The notes beneath the pieces are model-generated. The model made no database searches. It was not told where the DNA came from and saw only the letters and a program-made list of their open reading frames with translations. Positions 60,734 to 64,000 of a stretch of DNA of 64,000 nt are shown here, piece after piece. A program made the translations under genes and the position numbers. Position 1 is the first letter of the stretch; each line of letters begins with the position of its first letter. Origin of the DNA: an uncultured bacterium (GTDB lineage: Bacteria > Bacteroidota > Ignavibacteria > Kapaibacteriales > UBA4661); NCBI GenBank assembly GCA_937899715.1, contig CALCNX010000030.1:71736-135735 (forward strand), read 5' to 3'.

Positions 60734-62110
60734 ATGAAAAAGCGCATTTCAAAACTAGACGACCTTGTCCACGCAGCCCGCAATGAAGCGCCCGTGGTCT
60801 CCTTCGAGGAGACCGCACGTCAGCTCAAGGCTCTGGCAGAAAAACGCCGTAAGCCGCTCTGGATGTGGCTTGCAGATGCGTGGGCGTTCCCCCTCCGCAA
60901 GCTGCAAGGGCTGCAAATGACTGATAGAATGTGGCTCGTACAGTCGCTAACACTTGTGCAGGAAATTATTGCAAACGGCATCGTGGCAAAAATTATACCG
61001 ACAAACGGCGCGGCAGTGCGTGGTTTTGCCGGAGTGTGTGCAGTGGCGCTTATTCTCAGTACGTTTCCTTCGCTGATTCAGGATTCCTATTTTGCAGGTT
61101 TTGCAGGGCGATATTCTTCAAACACAGTACAAAAACAGCGTTCAAGCGATGATGTGCTATTGACCACCGACAAAACCAAGAATGGTCGTGGACTACAAGC
61201 CATAATGCGCATGAATACAGCCTCTGCCCGAGGACAATCGTCTGTGCAAACGCCTTCGGAGTCCGTGGCTGCGGCTCTGACGAGCGATTTTTCTTCTGAC
61301 TCAGAAGTAATATCCCAGCAGGGCTTCCTAAACCAAACGCCTGAAAACAGCCCTACAACGGCAATGCGCCAAGAAGAACCAAACGTGAATGGTGTTGCTG
61401 CACCTCCTTCCAAAACGCCATCTGTGTTATACCGAACCCCGGAAAGTGCTTCAGCACGAGGCTCTTCTACGTTGGCTTCTGCCGCGCAGACTGAGCGCGC
61501 ACCGCTGTTGAGCGAAGAGCCGACATTTTGGCAGCGAGTCTCGCTGGAAGCCCGCATGGCTGCTCGCACGGACTTAGCTTCACCATTGCCGTCGTCAATC
61601 CTTCCTGCGACTGAAACACAAATCCAAACACCGCTTCAAAACATTGCGCTGGGAATGTATGTTGCGCTCACTGAGCATCACACGGTCGGGGTAGAAGGCG
61701 GTAATGAGCCGTTTTTGACGGCGGTGCGTTTTAATTCAACATTCACAACGGCGAGAACTGATACCGGGAATGTGAACACATCGCTTTTGCCAAGTGGGAC
61801 GACTCCCACCGTCAAACGAGACGAGTACCGTCAAGGTTCCACAAACCGCACGTGGTTTGGTGCAGCGTATCAGTATAATGCCGATGTGTGGGATGTCTTG
61901 GGTGGTGTGCAGCCGCTTGCCCGTCTTACGCTTGGTGGCGGCGAAATGGGCGCGGTAGGACGGACGCTCATTGGTGCGCGATTCATGGCAAAAGAGCATT
62001 TTTCACTGATGCTGGCGGGCGAAGGCGCTGCTGTGGCAAGCCAGCTACAAGGCGCATGGAATCTTACACCGCGATTGGGCGTAACGCTTGGTCTGTCGGT
62101 GAAGTTTTAA
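60734..62110 (+). CDS. Candidate anti-sigma with periplasmic linker and beta-barrel-like C-terminus
   Basis: 458 residues, partner of the preceding sigma. Residues 1-90 are cytoplasmic, basic and helical (ISKLDDLVHAARNEAP; RQLKALAEKRRK). One membrane helix (97-115, GFAGVCAVALILSTFPSL). Residues 120-265 are a low-complexity linker rich in Ser, Thr, Pro and Gln. From 266 the chain is beta-rich: VSLEARMAARTD, IALGMYVALTEHHTVGVEGG, TWFGAAYQYN, TLIGARFMA, FSLMLAGEGAA, and ends LGVTLGLSVKF with a C-terminal Phe as in outer-membrane barrels. The C-terminus could sit in the outer membrane while the N-terminus holds the sigma. Related designs may exist in other Bacteroidota; I could not check. Confidence 0.75.
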   Translation: MKKRISKLDDLVHAARNEAPVVSFEETARQLKALAEKRRKPLWMWLADAWAFPLRKLQGLQMTDRMWLVQSLTLVQEIIANGIVAKIIPTNGAAVRGFAGVCAVALILSTFPSLIQDSYFAGFAGRYSSNTVQKQRSSDDVLLTTDKTKNGRGLQAIMRMNTASARGQSSVQTPSESVAAALTSDFSSDSEVISQQGFLNQTPENSPTTAMRQEEPNVNGVAAPPSKTPSVLYRTPESASARGSSTLASAAQTERAPLLSEEPTFWQRVSLEARMAARTDLASPLPSSILPATETQIQTPLQNIALGMYVALTEHHTVGVEGGNEPFLTAVRFNSTFTTARTDTGNVNTSLLPSGTTPTVKRDEYRQGSTNRTWFGAAYQYNADVWDVLGGVQPLARLTLGGGEMGAVGRTLIGARFMAKEHFSLMLAGEGAAVASQLQGAWNLTPRLGVTLGLSVKF

Positions 62111-62165
62111 TCTAATAATTTTTAATGCAACAATTTTTCCTCTCATTTCTCAAAGGACTTTTTCG

Positions 62166-63416
62166 ATGAAAACCCCGAAAATACTTGTCTCCGGCATTAT
62201 TCTTGCCAGTGCGCTGTGGTCATGTACCACGCCAATTACGCCTACTCCCACGCAAGTTCGTGCGCTTACGGCTGCCGAACAAAATGTTGCTGCGGCGAAT
62301 GGCAATTTCGCACTGCGGCTTTTCCAAGAAGCAAGCCGCAAGGAAGGTAGTAAGAATACGTTTATCTCGCCACTAAGCTATATGCAGGCGTTGACCATGA
62401 CTGCAAACGGTGCTGTCGGTGCCACACGCGATTCCATGTCTCGCGCCCTGCAAATAAGCGGTATCCCGATGCAGGACGTGAATGACGGTTCGCGTACGCT
62501 CACGGATTATCTGCTTGGACTTGACCCGAATGTGGAATTTCGTATTGCCAACGGAATTTGGTACAATCAGAAATTCACCATCGAACCGACATTTGTCAGC
62601 ACCGTGAAACAGTCGTTTGGTGCGGAAATGCGCGGTATGGCGTTTGGGGCTGACCGCGTGAAGGATGACATCAACTCTTGGGTGGAACAAAAAACCAACA
62701 ACCGCATTAAAAACCTGATTCAAAGCGAGTTCACGAGCGAAGACTTGATGTGTCTCGTGAATGCGGTCTATTTTAATGCTATGTGGAAAGCGCGGTTCGA
62801 CCCTGCAAATACCAAAGATGAAACCTTTAAGCGTGAAGACGGTACGACGCTTACTTGCAAAATGATGAATCTCACGAAAGAAACCGACGTGCGGACGGCA
62901 GCACTAGGCAAAGCACGGCTTGTGGAAATTCCGTACAGCAACGGGCAATTTACCATGACAATTCTGCTTCCCAATGACGGCGAACGATTGGGAAATGTGA
63001 TTCAATCGCTTACGCCAAGCGCATTCAATCAAGCGTTGCAAAGCATGAGTTCGACAGCAACGCTGATAGCAATGCCGAAATTCAGCATGGAAACTCGCTA
63101 CGAAGAAACAAGTGGTCGCCCCCGCGAACTTCACGCACTCGGCATGGGGCTTGCATTCTCACAATTTGCTGACTTCTCAGCAATGTACCGTCCGCCCGTA
63201 ACGGCAGCCATTAGTTTTGTCATTCACCAAACATTCTTGCAAGTGGATGAACGTGGCACCGAAGCGGCTGCGGCTACTGCGGTGGGCATTCGTCTCACTT
63301 CGGTTAGCCCGCAACCTGCGATTATCCGCTTCGACCGCCCCTTTGCATTTTTTATCCGAGAAAAAAGCACGAATATGGTTCTCTTTTCGGGTTCGCTGTA
63401 TGAGCCAAAAATCTAG
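62166..63416 (+). CDS. Serpin lipoprotein
   Basis: 416 residues. The signal ends in SALWSCTT, a lipobox, so the protein is lipid-anchored and faces the periplasm or outside. The body is a complete serpin: NFALRLFQEASRKEGSKNTF, ISPLSYMQALTMTANGAVG, CLVNAVYFNAMWKARFDP, MNLTKETDVRTA, VEIPYSNGQFTMTILLPN. The reactive-loop hinge DERGTEAAAATA has the small residues needed for inhibition. By the usual P17-P1 count, the bond falls near ILT-like IRLTS, around Leu-Thr or Thr-Ser. It should trap serine proteases, perhaps from predators, hosts or its own secretions. SD aagga precedes ATG 62166. Confidence 0.93.
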   Translation: MKTPKILVSGIILASALWSCTTPITPTPTQVRALTAAEQNVAAANGNFALRLFQEASRKEGSKNTFISPLSYMQALTMTANGAVGATRDSMSRALQISGIPMQDVNDGSRTLTDYLLGLDPNVEFRIANGIWYNQKFTIEPTFVSTVKQSFGAEMRGMAFGADRVKDDINSWVEQKTNNRIKNLIQSEFTSEDLMCLVNAVYFNAMWKARFDPANTKDETFKREDGTTLTCKMMNLTKETDVRTAALGKARLVEIPYSNGQFTMTILLPNDGERLGNVIQSLTPSAFNQALQSMSSTATLIAMPKFSMETRYEETSGRPRELHALGMGLAFSQFADFSAMYRPPVTAAISFVIHQTFLQVDERGTEAAAATAVGIRLTSVSPQPAIIRFDRPFAFFIREKSTNMVLFSGSLYEPKI

Positions 63417-63552
63417 TTTAGCTAGCTACCTCTCTCCTCTCGCTTCCTCTCTGGTTCTTCTTTCCGATTCTCATTTGCTCTCCTGAGATTTTTTCATGAT
63501 AGGTGTGCGTTATTAAGCCCTGTTTTGTTCGCGTAGAGCGGCGGAGCAGGGC

Positions 63553-63936
63553 TTATCCGCAATAGGTAACCGAAAGAATTGTCCCCGCCAGAGTCGCTGC
63601 TATCAGATAGATTGCCATGCAGCGCCACCGAAGCAATGCCGGGCTTAAATGCGCTTCGTAGCGCCACGCCTCAAGGCAATACGCATGATAGCCGCCCGCT
63701 ATTGCCGGAGCTACCCCCAAGAGCAAGCGTGAAACACCACACGTTGGGTGATGAAGCGAGTGCAAGAAACCGGACACAATCAATATCATTCCGCCCAAGA
63801 GTAGTATCAGCGCGATACTGCGGTCAAGAGCCGCGAGACTTGACAGACGAAATTGCTCTTGCTGGAATGATGTGTGAGGCAGTGTTTTCGGTAGCGAGTG
63901 CAGCGTTTTCTCTGATGCGATACTGAGTGAAGTCAT
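63553..63936 (-). CDS. Small membrane protein
   Basis: Not recognised. 127 residues: a polar N-terminal 35 residues, then three hydrophobic helices (IALILLLGGMILIVSGFL; LLLGVAPAIAGGYHAYCLEA; MAIYLIAATLAGTILSVTYC). A His-rich loop (HSLHHPTCG) and a YHAYCLEAW segment may bind metal or haem, but no family is recognised. Its stop lies within the right arm of an 8-bp inverted repeat (63515-63522 / 63547-63554), which has no T-run. It stands alone. Confidence 0.65.
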   Translation of the reverse strand: MTSLSIASEKTLHSLPKTLPHTSFQQEQFRLSSLAALDRSIALILLLGGMILIVSGFLHSLHHPTCGVSRLLLGVAPAIAGGYHAYCLEAWRYEAHLSPALLRWRCMAIYLIAATLAGTILSVTYCG

Positions 63937-63977
63937 AATGTGCTGTTAGAGCTTGTTTGAAAAGTCGGAAAGTAGGT

Positions 63978-63998
63978 AAAAAAAGCGGGCAAAGCCCG
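63978..63998 (-). terminator. Terminator of a minus-strand gene beyond the right edge
   Basis: On the minus strand: cgggc-ttt-gcccg hairpin (63986-63998) followed by C and a run of seven T (A on the plus strand, 63978-63984). It points leftward, so it should end a gene that lies outside the window. Confidence 0.55.
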
Positions 63999-64000
63999 AA

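Noticed and set aside
63515..63554. Inverted repeat aagccctg/cagggctt as a terminator
   Set aside because: No T-run follows on either strand and the right arm overlaps the stop codon of the small membrane protein.

Overview
Organism. The window looks like a chromosome segment from the Bacteroidota/Chlorobiota (FCB) side of the bacterial tree. Two secreted proteins end in type IX secretion (T9SS) sorting domains. There is a TonB-dependent receptor, several genes start at GTG or TTG, many starts lack a strong Shine-Dalgarno site, and several upstream regions carry the Bacteroidota-type promoter (TTG at -33, TAnnTTTG at -7). WD40/OmpA mosaic proteins and the general flavour suggest an Ignavibacteria/Kapabacteria-like lineage, but this is a guess. 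Coding density is high. I see no rRNA, tRNA, CRISPR array, transposase or prophage. All 52 genes listed are intact except the first, which runs off the left edge.

Layout. 1-5.8 kb: a truncated WD40/OmpA envelope protein, a HAD phosphatase, cytidylate kinase and an orphan 100-residue protein. 5.8-8.1 kb (minus): a secreted T9SS beta-propeller protein. 8.5-19.5 kb (plus): alpha-amylase, two small membrane proteins, anhydro-MurNAc kinase, a second OmpA-like protein, a Tat-exported DUF1501 protein, a MITE-like repeat, a second HAD phosphatase, a CX4CH lipoprotein, a SPOR-like protein and two YceI proteins. 19.8-32.6 kb (minus): a long polysaccharide cluster (porin, two GT-C enzymes, three GT-A enzymes, an acyltransferase and an O-antigen ligase/polymerase) whose upstream end is joined to pcrA helicase and a 3D-domain lipoprotein. 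32.9-53.1 kb (plus): glycogen phosphorylase, an M48 protease, a T9SS protein, panC, a DinB-like protein, a TonB receptor, gmhA, an ATP-grasp/alpha-E fusion, recN, two histidine kinases with related cores, and four small envelope/stress genes ending at a terminator. 53.2-57.7 kb: L,D-transpeptidase (minus), murA, a DUF3592 protein and an EnvC-like amidase activator. 57.7-59.9 kb (minus): a pterin dehydratase-like protein, an HsdR-N-like protein and pyrF. 60-64 kb: an ECF sigma factor, a trans-envelope anti-sigma candidate, a serpin lipoprotein and a small membrane protein.

How the genes fit together. Cell envelope biology dominates. Peptidoglycan work is spread over murA, anmK, an L,D-transpeptidase, an EnvC homologue, a 3D-domain lipoprotein and two OmpA-like anchors. 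Surface polysaccharide is built by the 19.8-29.4 kb cluster plus gmhA. Storage glucan is broken down by glycogen phosphorylase and a cytoplasmic amylase.

Most interesting leads: the ECF sigma factor followed by a protein joining a cytoplasmic segment, one membrane helix, a long linker and a beta-barrel-like C-terminus; an HsdR-N-like protein that lacks the nuclease glutamate and carries an exact-spacing 66-residue tandem duplication; a lineage-type OmpA variant present in two proteins; and the paired histidine kinases followed by four small membrane/stress genes without a DNA-binding regulator.
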